64,000 nucleotides of DNA, taken from assembly GCA_009779855.1 (NCBI GenBank), contig WRBC01000001.1, positions 149,348 to 213,347 of the forward strand, read 5' to 3'. Under the pieces are notes generated by a model. The model worked only from the letters and a program-made list of their open reading frames with translations, was not told where the DNA came from and did no database searches. A program made the position numbers and the translations under genes. Source of the DNA: Coriobacteriia bacterium (GTDB lineage Bacteria; Actinomycetota; Coriobacteriia; WRKU01; WQUG01). Below, piece by piece: positions 25,455 through 34,789 of this stretch; the stretch's first letter is position 1; each line of letters opens with the position of its first letter.

Positions 25455-26771
25455 ATGAAGCTGGTTCGTGCAGTAATTGATGCGTTTAGAAATAGTCGAA
25501 CAAGGGCAAGGGCCATTATCTGGCTTGGTACCGTTATGACTGCGCTCATGCTTGTTGTAGCTTTGGGCGTTAGTGTCACTACTACCTACTGGTTCTGCGC
25601 AGCAGTATGTCACTACCCGCAATGGGACACAGTGACTTCTTATGACAACTCTACGCATACAGGTGTTGCCTGTATTGCTTGTCATAAGCAGCCTGGTGGC
25701 GATCCTGTCTCTTTCCTTCTTTTTAAGGTTGAAGCACTTCTAAAGATGCCTCCATCAATCGCAAGAACAGCAGAAATACCGCTCAATCCCTTGAGCGATC
25801 TCGCCATGAATCCAGCAAAGCAGCCCAGTAAATATTGTACTCAATGCCATAATTTGGATAATCGTGGTGGTACAGGTACCGGCAATGTGGAGCCCAATAC
25901 CAGTGAAGGCATTATCATGGATCACTGGGCACACACCGACCTTAATATTTCCTGTACGGCTTGCCATAATCGCGTAGGTCACTATCAGGGTGGCGATTGG
26001 GTGAACGTGCATGAGCCTACCCAATATGCTCCAGGTAGATATAATAGTCCCGTGCATGATGACTTCATGATGATGACAGCCTGCTATCGTTGTCACCGTT
26101 TTGAAGAGCATGATGGACAGCTTGTAAGTACTCCGTATCCCCTTAGTCAATTCCCCGGGGCCACAGGTGAGTGTTCGATTTGTCACACAGACTATTTTGA
26201 CTTGATTCCAGACAACCATCGCGTCCCTCGCTTTATCGAGGACATCCATGGTCCGTGGGCGCTAGAAATTGAAGAAAATGTAAGAGACTTTATCGATGGC
26301 CCTCGCCCAACCTACAATGATCAGGTTAATAAAAATACAGACCCAGAGTCATTGGCTTTGCGCGGGGTACCTAGTGTTCGCGCCATTAACTATTGCTATA
26401 CCTGTCACACTACAAGGTTCTGTGACGATTGTCACGGCGGGATTAGGATGCCGCACCCAGAGGGCTATCAGCTGCAACCACATATTGACGACGCAGCTAA
26501 CTATCCAGACTCTTGCGCGATTTGCCATGTGACTTCGACAGTAAACGCCACAGCGGCAGCAACGGGCAATAGGGGAGAAATCACTGACGCAACAACCTGT
26601 AGTGCTTGTCACCATGGGTATCCCAACTTAGACTGGGACTTCAATACAGAGGTTAGCTGGGAATGGATTGATCATATCCCTGCAACGCAGCAGCTTGGTG
26701 CAACCGTCTGCTTTGACTGCCACTCGCCAACATCTTGTGCGTTGTGCCATGTGGGACTGAACCAAGATTAG
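25455..26771 (+). CDS. Membrane-anchored multihaem c-type cytochrome (NapC/NrfH-type N-terminus)
   Basis: About 438 residues. An N-terminal helix (IIWLGTVMTALMLVVALGVSV) anchors it in the membrane. After it come eleven canonical CXXCH sites (CIACH, CTQCH, CTACH, CYRCH, CSICH, CYTCH, CDDCH, CAICH, CSACH, CFDCH, CALCH) and a first site spelled CAAVCH, with three residues between the cysteines. Such proteins pass electrons from menaquinol to extracellular reductases. The start is uncertain: ATG at 25455 has GGGGAAG six bases upstream; 25419, 25440 and 25449 are alternatives. A terminator follows. No partner reductase is next to it. Confidence 0.9.
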   Translation: MKLVRAVIDAFRNSRTRARAIIWLGTVMTALMLVVALGVSVTTTYWFCAAVCHYPQWDTVTSYDNSTHTGVACIACHKQPGGDPVSFLLFKVEALLKMPPSIARTAEIPLNPLSDLAMNPAKQPSKYCTQCHNLDNRGGTGTGNVEPNTSEGIIMDHWAHTDLNISCTACHNRVGHYQGGDWVNVHEPTQYAPGRYNSPVHDDFMMMTACYRCHRFEEHDGQLVSTPYPLSQFPGATGECSICHTDYFDLIPDNHRVPRFIEDIHGPWALEIEENVRDFIDGPRPTYNDQVNKNTDPESLALRGVPSVRAINYCYTCHTTRFCDDCHGGIRMPHPEGYQLQPHIDDAANYPDSCAICHVTSTVNATAAATGNRGEITDATTCSACHHGYPNLDWDFNTEVSWEWIDHIPATQQLGATVCFDCHSPTSCALCHVGLNQD

Positions 26772-26800
26772 TTTATTTTAATATCCACTGTAAGGGGGAT

Positions 26801-26845
26801 AGGCACCTACAAAACGGGGACTCCCGCATGTAGGTGCCTTTTTAT
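26801..26845 (+). terminator. Rho-independent terminator after the cytochrome gene
   Basis: AGGCACCTAC (26801-26810) pairs with GTAGGTGCCT (26830-26839), with an inner GGG/CCC pair in the loop, followed by a run of T to 26844. Confidence 0.93.
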
Positions 26846-27022
26846 TTATACAAGGACTATCGCAAGGCGAAGTAAAAGATGGGCAAGCTCAGACGTAATT
26901 TGCTATACTTGAGCAGTTGAATTTAGCGTAAAGGGTGTGCTATCGATCCACATAATTGCATGCACTATGCGATTTGGTGCACCTAAGGACAGTAGATAGT
27001 TTGACAAGGAAGGATTAGTATT

Positions 27023-27517
27023 ATGTCCGATGATCTTTTTTTTGAAGGCGAAGAGCCTGTAGAAGAATCAAAAAAGAAAGAACCTGCAAAAAAGAAGCCC
27101 GTAGCTAAAGGTGCAGGGGGCAAGACTTCCTCAAAGGGGTCAGGACCTGTGAAAAAGGCCTCTGCGAAGCAGATGCCTACTAAGAATAAGGACGCTGCCT
27201 TTGAGTTTACTCCAACTGTAGTAATACTTATTGCAGTTATTGCTTTGCTGGTTGGTTTTCTTGGCGGTCTGCTTGCAGCGAATGCTATTTTGCCGACTGC
27301 TAATCCCATCCCTCCAGCAAGCCAACAAATGCCTCCGCAAGGTGAAATGGGTGGCGGCGGAATGGGCGATGCTCCAATCCTTGATGATGATCAAATGATG
27401 GGCGAAATGCCTCCTGGTCATCCTCCGATTGATGACGATGGTAATGTTGTTATGCCAGGGGACGGGGCAGACATAGATGCTCCCGTAGACGCTAACGAAG
27501 AGTCAGAAGGATATTAA
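27023..27517 (+). CDS. Single-pass membrane protein of unknown function, Lys-rich inside, acidic outside
   Basis: 164 residues. Residues 1-60 are acidic then Lys/Ala/Pro-rich; a single helix lies at about 67-90 (TVVILIAVIALLVGFLGGLL); the rest is Pro/Met/Gly-rich and strongly acidic (DDDQMMGEMPPGHPP, DGADIDAPVDANEESEGY). It has no recognised domain or signal peptidase site. AAGGAAGGA lies upstream of the ATG. It is followed by a second protein of the same layout and then tatA-tatC, so a link to export or to the neighbouring electron-transfer proteins is possible. Function not known. Confidence 0.65.
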   Translation: MSDDLFFEGEEPVEESKKKEPAKKKPVAKGAGGKTSSKGSGPVKKASAKQMPTKNKDAAFEFTPTVVILIAVIALLVGFLGGLLAANAILPTANPIPPASQQMPPQGEMGGGGMGDAPILDDDQMMGEMPPGHPPIDDDGNVVMPGDGADIDAPVDANEESEGY

Positions 27518-27526
27518 GAATTTATT

Positions 27527-27838
27527 ATGGTTATGAAAGCGATTGATAAAGGTAATAGCCCTTTGTGGGTTCGTATTTTGGTATGGATTCTGGTTGCTGG
27601 TCTTTTGGCAGCAGGGGTATTTATGGCTGTTGGCGTATTCATGACATGGGACGACGAGCCAGCGCCCATGACGATTACTGCCGATGATTTGCCGCCAGAA
27701 GTTTTGGCAGACCTTGAGGCTCAAATGGCAGACCTTGAAGCAAATCAAGGCGAGGATGAGGAAATCCCTGAATACAGTGGGGATGAAGCTGGTAATGAAA
27801 CAGAGGATGATGCTGGCGCGCAAAACGAATCCGAATAG
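27527..27838 (+). CDS. Small single-pass membrane protein of unknown function with acidic tail
   Basis: 103 residues: a short basic N-terminus, one helix (about 14-38, WVRILVWILVAGLLAAGVFMAVGV), then a low-complexity acidic domain (LPPEVLADLEAQMADLEANQGEDEE and so on). The topology is the same as the 27023 protein. It starts nine bases after that gene, at one of two ATGs (27527 or 27533), with no clear ribosome binding site, so it may be coupled. It could be a chaperone-like or scaffold subunit for the Tat or cytochrome machinery; that is a guess from position. Confidence 0.6.
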   Translation: MVMKAIDKGNSPLWVRILVWILVAGLLAAGVFMAVGVFMTWDDEPAPMTITADDLPPEVLADLEAQMADLEANQGEDEEIPEYSGDEAGNETEDDAGAQNESE

Positions 27839-27890
27839 GGATTTCGCAGGCACGCTGTAAGCATCTACAACAAGAATAGAGCAGGTAACA

Positions 27891-28436
27891 ATGGGTGGTT
27901 GGGAGATAGCTTTAATCGCAGTCATTGTCCTGCTCTTTTTTGGGCCTGACAAGATTCCGCAGATTATTAAGACGGTGAAAAAAGGTATAGGCTTTTACAC
28001 CGATGCGCGTGATCAGGTTCAAGAAGTAGTAAGTACTCAAATAATCTCACCCGAAGAACTTGATACCTTAAAGGACCCTTTAGGCCTAGGAGAGCTTGGC
28101 TTAGGGGGAGGCAAAACTACGCCTAAGTCTTTGCTAACCCCAGAAAGAAAAAGCCTCTACAGTCAAGCAGCCTCAACTTCTGCATCTGCGACCCCTGTTC
28201 AGGGAGGCGCTACTGCCGCTGCGGTGATTCCAGCTGCAGATGCGCCACCGGTATCAATTCCTGAACCTCAATCCAGTGCTGCACAATCTGCTGTAAAGCA
28301 GGCGGCTGCCCCGGCTGTGGCTGTTCCAACTGTACAAGAGGTATCGTCTGTTGCAAAACCTGCCTCAACTGCAGAAAGTATCTGGGCAAGCCTAGAGCAG
28401 GTAGCAGTTCCTTCAGACGAAGGCAAAGAGGGCTAG
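27891..28436 (+). CDS. tatA: Twin-arginine translocase subunit TatA/TatB
   Basis: 181 residues. The N-terminal short helix (WEIALIAVIVLLFFGPDKIP) with FGP hinge and the amphipathic helix after it are the Tat pore-subunit signature. The remaining 110 residues are Ala/Ser/Pro/Gln-rich and of low complexity, much longer than in typical TatA. AGCAGGT lies upstream of the ATG. The gene pairs with tatC, five bases downstream. Tat exports folded cofactor-containing proteins such as hydrogenase or molybdoenzyme subunits. Confidence 0.92.
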   Translation: MGGWEIALIAVIVLLFFGPDKIPQIIKTVKKGIGFYTDARDQVQEVVSTQIISPEELDTLKDPLGLGELGLGGGKTTPKSLLTPERKSLYSQAASTSASATPVQGGATAAAVIPAADAPPVSIPEPQSSAAQSAVKQAAAPAVAVPTVQEVSSVAKPASTAESIWASLEQVAVPSDEGKEG

Positions 28437-28440
28437 GGCT

Positions 28441-29403
28441 ATGGCAGAAGGACAAGAAGACAAGGCACAAAGTGGCGGCATTTTGAATAATCCTAAAAGC
28501 CTGCCTTTTTTTGCACACTTTAATGAGCTTCGTAAAAGGCTAACCAGCTACATCATTGTTTTAGTAGCACTAAGCTTTCTTTTCTACTGGGAACCGATTC
28601 ATCTAGCTATTATGAACATCTTCTTTAGGGATGTTATACCCCGCATTCCTGATGGACAGTTCGCCCTTATGGGAATGTTTGACGCGATGACGTTTCGCTT
28701 CACCGTAGGTGTTTACGGGGCACTGATTGTTACCAGCCCCTTTTTGCTTTATCAAATATTTGCCTTTTTTGCGCCTGCCATGAAGGGTAAAGAGCGCAAA
28801 TGGGTTTTCCCTACAGTGCTTGCCGCAGGAGGCCTCTTTGTCACAGGGGTTCTGTTTGCGTACTTCCTTATAATGCCCATGACGATTGAATTTTTATTAG
28901 GTCAACACACTGCCTATACCTTTGAGGTACCCAGGGCACAGGACTGGCTTTCTGGCGTTGCCTTAGTACTTATTGCTTTTGGTATCAGTTTCGAACTTCC
29001 TCTGGTCATCTTTGCTCTTATAGGACTGGGGATTGTTGGATATCCTACAATCAGGGAATCGTGGCGCGTTGCCTATGTTTCTTTGTTTATCTTTGCAGCT
29101 ATCATTACCCCAGACAGGGGGCCGGTTACAACGCTTGCCCTGGGACTTTCTTTGCTGATTCTGTATGAAAGCGGGCTTATTGCCTCGCGCTTTTTACTGG
29201 CAAATCGCGTGGATCAGCAGTACATTGAAGCTTATGAGCAGATGCTGCTTTATGATAACGCGCCTACTAATGATAAGGACAAGCTAGCGAAACGTGCGAA
29301 ACTTAAGAAGCAGGCCGAGGCCGCGACAGCACGTATAAAGGCACGGGAAGCGCGCAAAGCGACAGAGGATTCTACAGAACAAGAATCCTCAGAGGGGGAG
29401 TAA
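28441..29403 (+). CDS. tatC: Twin-arginine translocase subunit TatC
   Basis: 320 residues with six membrane helices. Conserved features are the N-terminal FFAHFNELRKRLTSYII, the FMAP-like and LYQIFAFFAPAM segments (substrate binding), and GISFELPLV in the middle. The C-terminal 60 residues are charged and helical, an extension beyond the usual end. It recognises the RR signal. The start is five bases after tatA, and hypA follows five bases after its stop, so a tatA-tatC-hypA-hypB unit is likely. Confidence 0.95.
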   Translation: MAEGQEDKAQSGGILNNPKSLPFFAHFNELRKRLTSYIIVLVALSFLFYWEPIHLAIMNIFFRDVIPRIPDGQFALMGMFDAMTFRFTVGVYGALIVTSPFLLYQIFAFFAPAMKGKERKWVFPTVLAAGGLFVTGVLFAYFLIMPMTIEFLLGQHTAYTFEVPRAQDWLSGVALVLIAFGISFELPLVIFALIGLGIVGYPTIRESWRVAYVSLFIFAAIITPDRGPVTTLALGLSLLILYESGLIASRFLLANRVDQQYIEAYEQMLLYDNAPTNDKDKLAKRAKLKKQAEAATARIKAREARKATEDSTEQESSEGE

Positions 29404-29408
29404 GACCC

Positions 29409-29846
29409 ATGCATGAGATGAGTATTATGCAGTCGGTACTTGATGCGGCATTTGAGGCTCTTAAGCAGTCAGGCGAGACACGCATTACTGAAATAAGCCT
29501 CACCATAGGTGAACAGACTGACATCCAGGAAATTCCTTTAAACTTTGCCTTTGACGCATTAAAGCAGAACACCCCAGCACGTAATGCGCGCCTTAGGGTA
29601 AAGATGTTTTCAACTAGATCACACTGCAATGATTGTGCTGCAGACTTTGACCACGATCGCTTTTCGATGCTCTGCCCGATATGTGGGTCAGTAGACATTG
29701 CATTACTTACAGGGCGCGAATTGCGAATAGATGGCATGGAAGCGGACAGTCAGCCTTTTGAAGGTGCAGATGAAAATGTCGATATCTTCGCAGACATAAT
29801 TGAAGAGGCTCGTGCAGAGGCGGCACATACCCTAAAGGACTCATAA
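29409..29846 (+). CDS. hypA: Hydrogenase nickel-incorporation protein HypA
   Basis: 145 residues. MHEMSIMQ is the nickel-binding N-terminus; the zinc site is CNDC and CPIC (CX2C-X21-22-CX2C). Acidic residues are added at the C-terminus. HypA works with HypB to insert Ni into NiFe hydrogenase. No hydrogenase structural genes are in the window. Placement in one unit with tatA-tatC suits a Tat-exported hydrogenase or another nickel enzyme. Confidence 0.95.
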   Translation: MHEMSIMQSVLDAAFEALKQSGETRITEISLTIGEQTDIQEIPLNFAFDALKQNTPARNARLRVKMFSTRSHCNDCAADFDHDRFSMLCPICGSVDIALLTGRELRIDGMEADSQPFEGADENVDIFADIIEEARAEAAHTLKDS

Positions 29847-30508
29847 TGACCCATATTGATATTAATAAGCCCATTCTTGACAAGAACGACAGACTGGCGC
29901 AGTCAAATAAGGAGCTGCTGCATAAAAAAGGGATATTTACCCTGGACCTGATGGCAAGTCCAGGAGCAGGTAAAACAACAGCGATTCTCGCTACGATTGA
30001 GGCGCTAAAAGATCGCTACAATATCGCTGTTATAGAGGGTGATATCGCGTCAAACGTGGACGCACTTAAAATTAAGGCCGCAGGAATTCCTGCTGTGCAA
30101 ATTAACACAGGAGGAATCTGTCACCTAGAATCCGATATGATTCGCAGTGCTCTAGACCAACTGCCGCTGGATAATCTAGACTTCATCATAATAGAAAATG
30201 TAGGAAACTTAGTATGTACTACAGAGTTTTATCTGGGTGAAGACGCGAAGGTAATGATTCTTTCCGTCCCAGAGGGTGATGACAAGCCTCACAAATACCC
30301 TGGGATTTTTCAGACCTCAAAGGCAGTACTGGTAAGCAAGACAGATACTTTGCCGGTATTTGATTTCGATATGGACGACTTCAATAAAACGGTGGGTTCG
30401 CTTAATCCTAAAGCCCCTATTTTTCCTGTGTCAGCTAAGTCTGGGGAAGGGATGAGCGACTGGACAGAGTGGCTGGTTGCTCAAATTGAGGCCAAGCGCC
30501 TGAGTTGA
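29846..30508 (+). CDS. hypB: Hydrogenase nickel-incorporation GTPase HypB
   Basis: 220 residues. The G1 loop is LMASPGAGKTT; VIEGDIASNVDA and QINTGGICHLE are metal- and dimer-related; IIENVGNLVC follows, and SKTD is the guanine-specificity region. It lacks the N-terminal His-rich nickel store found in some HypB. The start shares one base with the hypA stop (TAATG). It drives nickel delivery with GTP. Last gene of the tat-hyp unit. Confidence 0.96.
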   Translation: MTHIDINKPILDKNDRLAQSNKELLHKKGIFTLDLMASPGAGKTTAILATIEALKDRYNIAVIEGDIASNVDALKIKAAGIPAVQINTGGICHLESDMIRSALDQLPLDNLDFIIIENVGNLVCTTEFYLGEDAKVMILSVPEGDDKPHKYPGIFQTSKAVLVSKTDTLPVFDFDMDDFNKTVGSLNPKAPIFPVSAKSGEGMSDWTEWLVAQIEAKRLS

Positions 30509-30606
30509 TATGAATTGCGTTAATTGGTAACTTTTTGTTTTAGCTGGTTTGCGCTTATCCTTCACTATTCTCTAATCTGCGATGTTACTTTCCTGTTGCA
30601 GAAAAC

Positions 30607-30635
30607 TTGACAACATCACACTTAGATTATAATAT
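30607..30635 (+). promoter_or_regulatory. dnaK: dnaK operon promoter
   Basis: TTGACA (30607-30612) and TAATAT (30630-30635) are 17 bases apart; an overlapping TATAAT gives 15. A good housekeeping promoter in the 205-base gap. No perfect HAIR or CIRCE element is seen. Confidence 0.75.
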
Positions 30636-30642
30636 GGTTGAT

Positions 30643-30655
30643 GATAAAGTTTATC
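30643..30655. repeat. Inverted repeat downstream of the dnaK promoter
   Basis: GATAAA-G-TTTATC, a perfect 6-bp palindrome eight bases after the -10. By position it could be an operator; it does not match the classical HspR (HAIR) consensus. Confidence 0.4.
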
Positions 30656-30713
30656 TGTGTGTAAAACCATGACAAAAATAAATATGGAATAAGAACAGAA
30701 AGGGAGTATTACT

Positions 30714-32627
30714 ATGTCTAAAGTATTAGGAATCGATTTAGGTACTACCAATAGTGCAATGGCACTTATTGAAGGTGGCGAGCCTACTATTGTTATTAAC
30801 GCAGAAGGGGACCGTACGACACCAAGTGTCGTAGCCTTCCGTAAAGAGGGTGACCGTCTTGTCGGTAAGCCTGCAAAGAATCAGGCAGTTACCAATCCTG
30901 TGAACACTATTGGTTCAATCAAGCGCTTTATTGGTCGCAAGTATTCCGAAGTAAGTGGCGAGCTAAAGACAGTTAGCTATAAGGTTGTTTCTGGTAAGGG
31001 TGGCCGTGTAGAAGTAGAGATTGACGGCAAAAACTACACACCAGAAGAGATCAGTGCTATGACTCTGCAGAAGCTAAAGACTGATGCTGAAAAATATCTA
31101 GGTGAAAAAATCACTGAAGCTGTTATTACGGTGCCAGCTTACTTTAACGATGCCCAGCGTCAAGCAACTAAGGACGCTGGCAAGATTGCTGGTCTTGATG
31201 TAAAGCGTATTGTAAACGAGCCCACTGCTGCTGCTCTTGCCTATGGTCTAGACAAGGCTGGAAAAGAGCAAAAGGTTCTCATTTTTGACCTTGGTGGCGG
31301 CACGTTTGATGTGTCAGTGCTCGAGCTAGGTGACAATGTTGTAGAGGTAATGGCTACAAGCGGTGATAACCAACTAGGTGGCGATGACTGGGATCAAAAG
31401 ATTATTGACTGGATGGCAGATAAGTTCCAGGCTGACCAGGGGGTAGACTTGCGTGCGGACAAGATGGCACTGCAGCGTCTAAAGGAAGCAGCTGAGCGCG
31501 CAAAAATGGAGCTCTCAACAGCCCAGAGTGCACATATAAACCTACCTTTTATTACTGCTGATGCCAGTGGACCAAAGCACCTTGACTACACACTATCACG
31601 TGCAGACTTTGAGAAGCTAACCAGCGACTTGCTAGAACGCACTAAAAAGCCTGTTCAGCAGGCCATGAAGGATGCAGGCGTCAAGATGGGTGAAATCGAT
31701 GAGGTCATCCTTGTCGGTGGATCTACCAGAATGCCAGCAGTTCAGGAAATGGTGAAGAAGCTCACAGGTAAAGATCCTCACATGGGGGTGAATCCTGACG
31801 AAGTGGTAGCACTGGGTGCTGCTGTTCAGGGTGGGGTGCTCTCGGGCGATTTTGGCAAGGGCGATATCTTATTGCTAGATGTTACCCCGCTATCTCTGGG
31901 TGTAGAGACCATGGGTGGCATTAGTACGAAAATGATTGAGCGCAATACCACTATTCCTACCCGTAAGACAGAGACTTATTCGACAGCCGCTGATGGACAA
32001 ACCAGCGTAGAGATTCACGTCTTGCAGGGCGAGCGTGAGATGGCTGCAGCAAATAAGACGCTTGGACGTTTTACTTTGGCCAATATTCCGCCAGCGCCGC
32101 GCGGTGTGCCTCAGATTGAAGTGACTTTTGATATTGACGCGAATGGTATTGTGAACGTATCAGCAAAAGATCGCGGAACGGGGCAGGAGCAAAAAATTAC
32201 TATCACAGGATCCACGGGTCTTTCTGATGAAGAAGTTGATTCAATGGTCTCAGATGCAGAAGCTCATGCTGACGAAGATGCAAAGCTGAAAGAAAGTGTT
32301 GAAGCGCGCAATACTGCTGATTCGCTTGTGTATCAAACAGAGAAGACTATCACTGATTTGGGTGATAAGGTTCCTGCAGATACGAAGGATGAAGTTGAAG
32401 CTGCTATTGCAGAGGTAAAGACTGCACTAGAGGGCGAAGATGTTGAAGACATCAAAGCAAAAACTGAAACTCTAACTACTGCAAGCTTCAAGCTGGCAGA
32501 GATTGCCTACCAGCAGGTGCAGGACGAAGCAGATGCAGAAAGTAGCGATGCTGATGCTGCAAATGAAGAAGGCGAAGAGGTTGTTGACGGAGACTTTGAA
32601 GTAGTTGAAGAAGATGACAAAAAATAA
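30714..32627 (+). CDS. dnaK: Chaperone DnaK (Hsp70)
   Basis: 637 residues, normal length. The ATPase domain starts [12 protein letters not shown], with [15 protein letters not shown] and [11 protein letters not shown]; the substrate-binding domain begins near 385 ([17 protein letters not shown]) and the helical lid is followed by an acidic tail. It refolds proteins with GrpE and DnaJ. The insertion after the first ATPase lobe is short, as in Gram-positive DnaK. The stop overlaps the grpE start by 14 bases. First gene of dnaK-grpE-dnaJ-hspR. Confidence 0.98.
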   Translation: MSKVLGIDLGTTNSAMALIEGGEPTIVINAEGDRTTPSVVAFRKEGDRLVGKPAKNQAVTNPVNTIGSIKRFIGRKYSEVSGELKTVSYKVVSGKGGRVEVEIDGKNYTPEEISAMTLQKLKTDAEKYLGEKITEAVITVPAYFNDAQRQATKDAGKIAGLDVKRIVNEPTAAALAYGLDKAGKEQKVLIFDLGGGTFDVSVLELGDNVVEVMATSGDNQLGGDDWDQKIIDWMADKFQADQGVDLRADKMALQRLKEAAERAKMELSTAQSAHINLPFITADASGPKHLDYTLSRADFEKLTSDLLERTKKPVQQAMKDAGVKMGEIDEVILVGGSTRMPAVQEMVKKLTGKDPHMGVNPDEVVALGAAVQGGVLSGDFGKGDILLLDVTPLSLGVETMGGISTKMIERNTTIPTRKTETYSTAADGQTSVEIHVLQGEREMAAANKTLGRFTLANIPPAPRGVPQIEVTFDIDANGIVNVSAKDRGTGQEQKITITGSTGLSDEEVDSMVSDAEAHADEDAKLKESVEARNTADSLVYQTEKTITDLGDKVPADTKDEVEAAIAEVKTALEGEDVEDIKAKTETLTTASFKLAEIAYQQVQDEADAESSDADAANEEGEEVVDGDFEVVEEDDKK

Positions 32628-33195
32628 AGCGAACAAGAATAGTTCTGAAGCTGCTGCAGACAATGCGGCAGCTTCAGACGCAGAGGCGCAGGACACTCAG
32701 GCAGCTACGGCAAGCACTGATGACCAGTCAGAGGTTGAAATGCTGCTTGCACAAATGGAAGAGTTCCGCGATAAAGCCTTGCGTGCTCAGGCTGAATTTG
32801 AAAACAGTAAAAAGCGCTTGCAGGCGCAGCAAGCAACAGCACTGCTGCGTGCAAGTGAGCGTGTAGTTACTGCCCTCATTCCCGCAATGGATGACATAGA
32901 GTTTGCTGTGGCACATGCACAAGAATCCGAAAACGATATGTTAGCAGGACTGCAGGCAATTCAGTCAAAATTGACAGCGGTTCTTGGCTCAGAGCAAGTA
33001 GAAATCATTGATCCTGTGGGTCAGACTTTCGACCACAATACAGCACAGGCTGTTCAGATGATCGAGGATGCTACTGTGCCAGATCAGACTGTCGCGCAGG
33101 TGCTGCAAAAGGGTTATGTAATGGGCAAGGACAGCGATAATCCACGTATCTTGCGTCCGGCAATGGTAGTGGTGTCAACAAATCCCAATTCATGA
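32614..33195 (+). CDS. grpE: Nucleotide exchange factor GrpE
   Basis: 194 residues. A Lys/Asn/Ala/Ser-rich N-terminus is followed by a long coiled coil ([24 protein letters not shown]) and the beta domain ending in [21 protein letters not shown]. It releases ADP from DnaK. ATG at 32614 is inside the dnaK end, so translation is coupled. The dnaJ gene begins 20 bases after its stop. Confidence 0.95.
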   Translation: MTKNKANKNSSEAAADNAAASDAEAQDTQAATASTDDQSEVEMLLAQMEEFRDKALRAQAEFENSKKRLQAQQATALLRASERVVTALIPAMDDIEFAVAHAQESENDMLAGLQAIQSKLTAVLGSEQVEIIDPVGQTFDHNTAQAVQMIEDATVPDQTVAQVLQKGYVMGKDSDNPRILRPAMVVVSTNPNS

Positions 33196-33215
33196 AGATC
33201 GGAGGGTAGAGAGTC

Positions 33216-34157
33216 ATGGCAGAAAAAAAGAATTATTACGACCTGCTAGGGGTCTCAAAAACCGCCGATGCTGATGAGATCAAGAAGGCGTTTCGAAAGA
33301 AGGCGCGTGAACATCATCCTGACACAGGTGGGGATGAGGAAGTCTTCAAGCAAGTCAACGAGGCCTACGAAATCCTCTCTGACAAAGAGAAGCGGTCTCA
33401 GTATGACCAGTTCGGTCAGTACTTCGGAGAGAACGGCCCAGGTCCAGGCTATGGTCCTGGCGGCAATCCTTTCGGTGGTGCTGCAGGTGGTTCTGGCGGC
33501 TATCAGCGTGTAGATTTTGACATGAGTGATATCTTTGGTTCGATGTTTGGTGGTGCTGCAGGTGGCAGTCCCTTTGGACGTCGCGGTCCCGTAAAAGGAC
33601 AGGACTATCAGATGGATGTTACCGTTAGCTTTGACGAGTCTCTTGCAGGGACTACGCGCAAGGCCCATATTGCGGCATCTACTCCCACTGGATCAGGCAA
33701 AGATATGTCGGTGAACATTCCTGCTGGCGTGGTAGATGGTCAAAAGTTGAAGTTTCGCGGCAAGGGCGGTGTGAGCGAATCAGGTGGCCCTCGTGGTGAT
33801 CTAACAATCGCTGTCAGTATTGCCCCTCACCCCTACTTCAAGCGGGATAAGGCTGATGTAGTACTTGATTTGCCTTTATCAGTAAGCGAAGCAGCTCTAG
33901 GAACAACGGTAACGGTGCCACTGCCCCTTCCCGGTGAAGGGGGAAGCAAGGCTAAGTTAAAGATTCCCGCAGGGACGCAGGCAGGAAAAGTATTTAGGAT
34001 GAAGGGCAAGGGTGCCCCAAGACTTAAGGGTAAGGGTAACGGGGACCTGTTGGTGAAGGCTATGGTAGAGACGCCAAAGAAGCTCAATACTAAGCAGAAA
34101 AAACTACTGAAAGAATTGCAGGAGCTCGATGGTGACCTAAGAAAGCACTTTGGATAG
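33216..34157 (+). CDS. dnaJ: DnaJ-family co-chaperone without a zinc finger
   Basis: 313 residues: J domain with the HPD motif (REHHPDTGG), a long Gly/Phe-rich linker (about 70-125), then two C-terminal beta domains ([36 protein letters not shown]). There is no cysteine in the protein, so the four CXXCXGXG repeats of type I DnaJ are absent; it is type II or CbpA-like. GATCGGAGGGTAGAG precedes the ATG. As the third gene of a dnaK operon this is unusual, since a zinc-finger DnaJ is expected in actinobacteria. Confidence 0.95.
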   Translation: MAEKKNYYDLLGVSKTADADEIKKAFRKKAREHHPDTGGDEEVFKQVNEAYEILSDKEKRSQYDQFGQYFGENGPGPGYGPGGNPFGGAAGGSGGYQRVDFDMSDIFGSMFGGAAGGSPFGRRGPVKGQDYQMDVTVSFDESLAGTTRKAHIAASTPTGSGKDMSVNIPAGVVDGQKLKFRGKGGVSESGGPRGDLTIAVSIAPHPYFKRDKADVVLDLPLSVSEAALGTTVTVPLPLPGEGGSKAKLKIPAGTQAGKVFRMKGKGAPRLKGKGNGDLLVKAMVETPKKLNTKQKKLLKELQELDGDLRKHFG

Positions 34158-34169
34158 GGGATGGGAAGT

Positions 34170-34562
34170 ATGAGACGAGAAAAACACCGTCCCGTATACA
34201 TGATTGGAATAGCAGCAGAGCTTGCGGGTGTACATCCGCAAACTCTGCGTATCTACGAGCGCAAGCAGCTTGTAGAACCAAAGCGCACTGGCGGAAACAC
34301 TCGCCTTTATTCCGATGCTGACATAGAGCGTCTGAAACTCATCCAGGAATTGACCCAGGAAGAGGGCATTAATCTTGCAGGTGTAGTGCGCATTATAGAG
34401 CTGGAAGAAGAGCGCGATCGTCTTTTAGGTGAGGTCGAAGATTTAAGAGAAGAAATTCGTGAAATGAAGCGCGAAGCCATCAGGGCAGAGCTTCTGGCGG
34501 CTCGCAGCAAAGCTATCGTTCCTTTGGGTAATGTGTCAGTAGCTAGAATAGAGCACACCTAA
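34170..34562 (+). CDS. hspR: Heat-shock repressor HspR (MerR family)
   Basis: About 130 residues. The MerR-type winged helix (VYMIGIAAELAGVHPQTLRIYERKQLVEPKR and NTRLYSDADIERL) is followed by a long helical dimer segment. In actinobacteria HspR represses dnaK operons, with DnaK as co-repressor. It lies last in the dnaK operon, so autoregulation is expected; no exact HAIR site was found upstream of dnaK. The start may be ATG 34161 or 34170; 34170 has GGGGATGGGAAG before it. Confidence 0.93.
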   Translation: MRREKHRPVYMIGIAAELAGVHPQTLRIYERKQLVEPKRTGGNTRLYSDADIERLKLIQELTQEEGINLAGVVRIIELEEERDRLLGEVEDLREEIREMKREAIRAELLAARSKAIVPLGNVSVARIEHT

Positions 34563-34661
34563 TACGCATACGAACTTTAGAAATCTTTACAACTTGACCT
34601 GAAATTTTTATGACCTGGCCCAAAAGAAGAATGTCCAAAATTTAGGGGTCATTTCATTAGA

Positions 34662-34747
34662 TGGTGCCGGAGGAGGGATTTGAACCCTCACGAGGTTGCC
34701 CTCAATGGATTTTGAATCCACCGCGTCTGCCGTTCCGCCACTCCGGC
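34662..34747 (-). tRNA. tRNA-Leu, anticodon CAA
   Basis: On the minus strand the 86-base cloverleaf starts GCCGGAG and ends CTCCGGC-A-CCA. The anticodon loop TTCAAAA gives CAA for UUG leucine codons. The D-loop contains GGCGGAA-type bases, the T arm has GGTTCAAATCC, and a long variable arm marks it as a class II tRNA. The CCA end is encoded. It is the last element of the minus-strand block. Confidence 0.96.
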
Positions 34748-34789
34748 AAAGAGAAGCATCAAAAACGCGTATAACAGTATAACGCAATT

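Noticed and set aside
30509..30713. HAIR or CIRCE operator for the dnaK operon
   Set aside because: Neither consensus is present; only an unrelated 6-bp palindrome was seen.
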